Source of the DNA: DATLFP01 sp035540955
GTDB lineage: Bacteria > Actinomycetota > Acidimicrobiia > Acidimicrobiales > CADCSY01
Direction of reading: 5' to 3'
DNA: 20,959 nt
Assembly (NCBI GenBank): GCA_035540955.1
Contig: DATLFP010000258.1
Location: forward strand, 1 to 20,959
Below, one piece after another: positions 20,931 to 20,959 of this stretch. The notes below the pieces were generated by a model. The model was not told the DNA's origin and searched no databases. It saw nothing but the letters and a program-made list of their open reading frames with translations. Position numbers and translations under genes: made by a program. The stretch's first letter is position 1. Every line of letters begins with the position of its first letter.

Positions 20931-20959
20931 GCGCCGCGCTTGGGGGAAGCGGGCGGAGC

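Overview
The window is very GC-rich, densely packed DNA from an actinobacterium, probably of the class Acidimicrobiia. Evidence for this is the strong GC bias at third codon positions, many GTG starts, TANNNT boxes placed directly before start codons (the leaderless pattern of Actinomycetota), Clp-N repeat proteins with an N-terminal helix-turn-helix, and a secreted protein with GYW...DGG.F.FGDA repeats. The class assignment is an inference. I see no tRNA, rRNA, CRISPR array, insertion sequence or phage gene.

Layout. At 1-864 (minus) lies a partial alpha/beta hydrolase, divergent from a family VIII-like serine esterase at 927-2156 (plus). From 11555 down to 2182 there are twelve minus-strand genes in co-directional blocks. 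The first block is a TesB-type acyl-CoA thioesterase with an internal +1 frameshift, a PQQ-type sugar dehydrogenase lipoprotein and a lytic transglycosylase lipoprotein, chained by ATGA overlaps. The second is an ECF sigma factor, a membrane-anchored putative anti-sigma factor and a related membrane protein, also overlapping. The third is a PLP-dependent decarboxylase/lyase and a pyridoxamine-phosphate-oxidase-like protein, then a TetR regulator translationally coupled to a PEP-utilising-enzyme mobile-domain protein, then a GNAT acetyltransferase.

From 11620 everything is on the plus strand. First come a Clp-N/HTH protein, a 24-codon overlapping small ORF and a 61-aa Clp-N-like fragment. A GH1 glycosidase follows, then a repeat-rich intergenic stretch, a GtrA-like membrane protein and a secreted M23 peptidase carrying six propeller-like repeats. 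Next is a compact thiamine salvage operon: TPP riboswitch, thiamine pyrophosphokinase (thiN) and the thiamine ABC transporter thiB-thiP-thiQ. A SAM-dependent methyltransferase closes the window.

How the genes fit together. The thiamine operon is the clearest system: ThiB, ThiP and ThiQ import thiamine, ThiN converts it to TPP, and the leader senses TPP. The sigma/anti-sigma pair and the TetR unit look like two independent regulatory modules. The most unusual non-coding structures are paired palindromes over the tetR promoter, a regular array of CGTCAA/TTGACG half-sites between the thioesterase and Clp-N genes, and two tiny ORFs joined by TGATG stop-start overlaps between thiP and thiQ. No wholly new multi-gene system can be proved from sequence alone; these are the best candidates for undescribed regulation.
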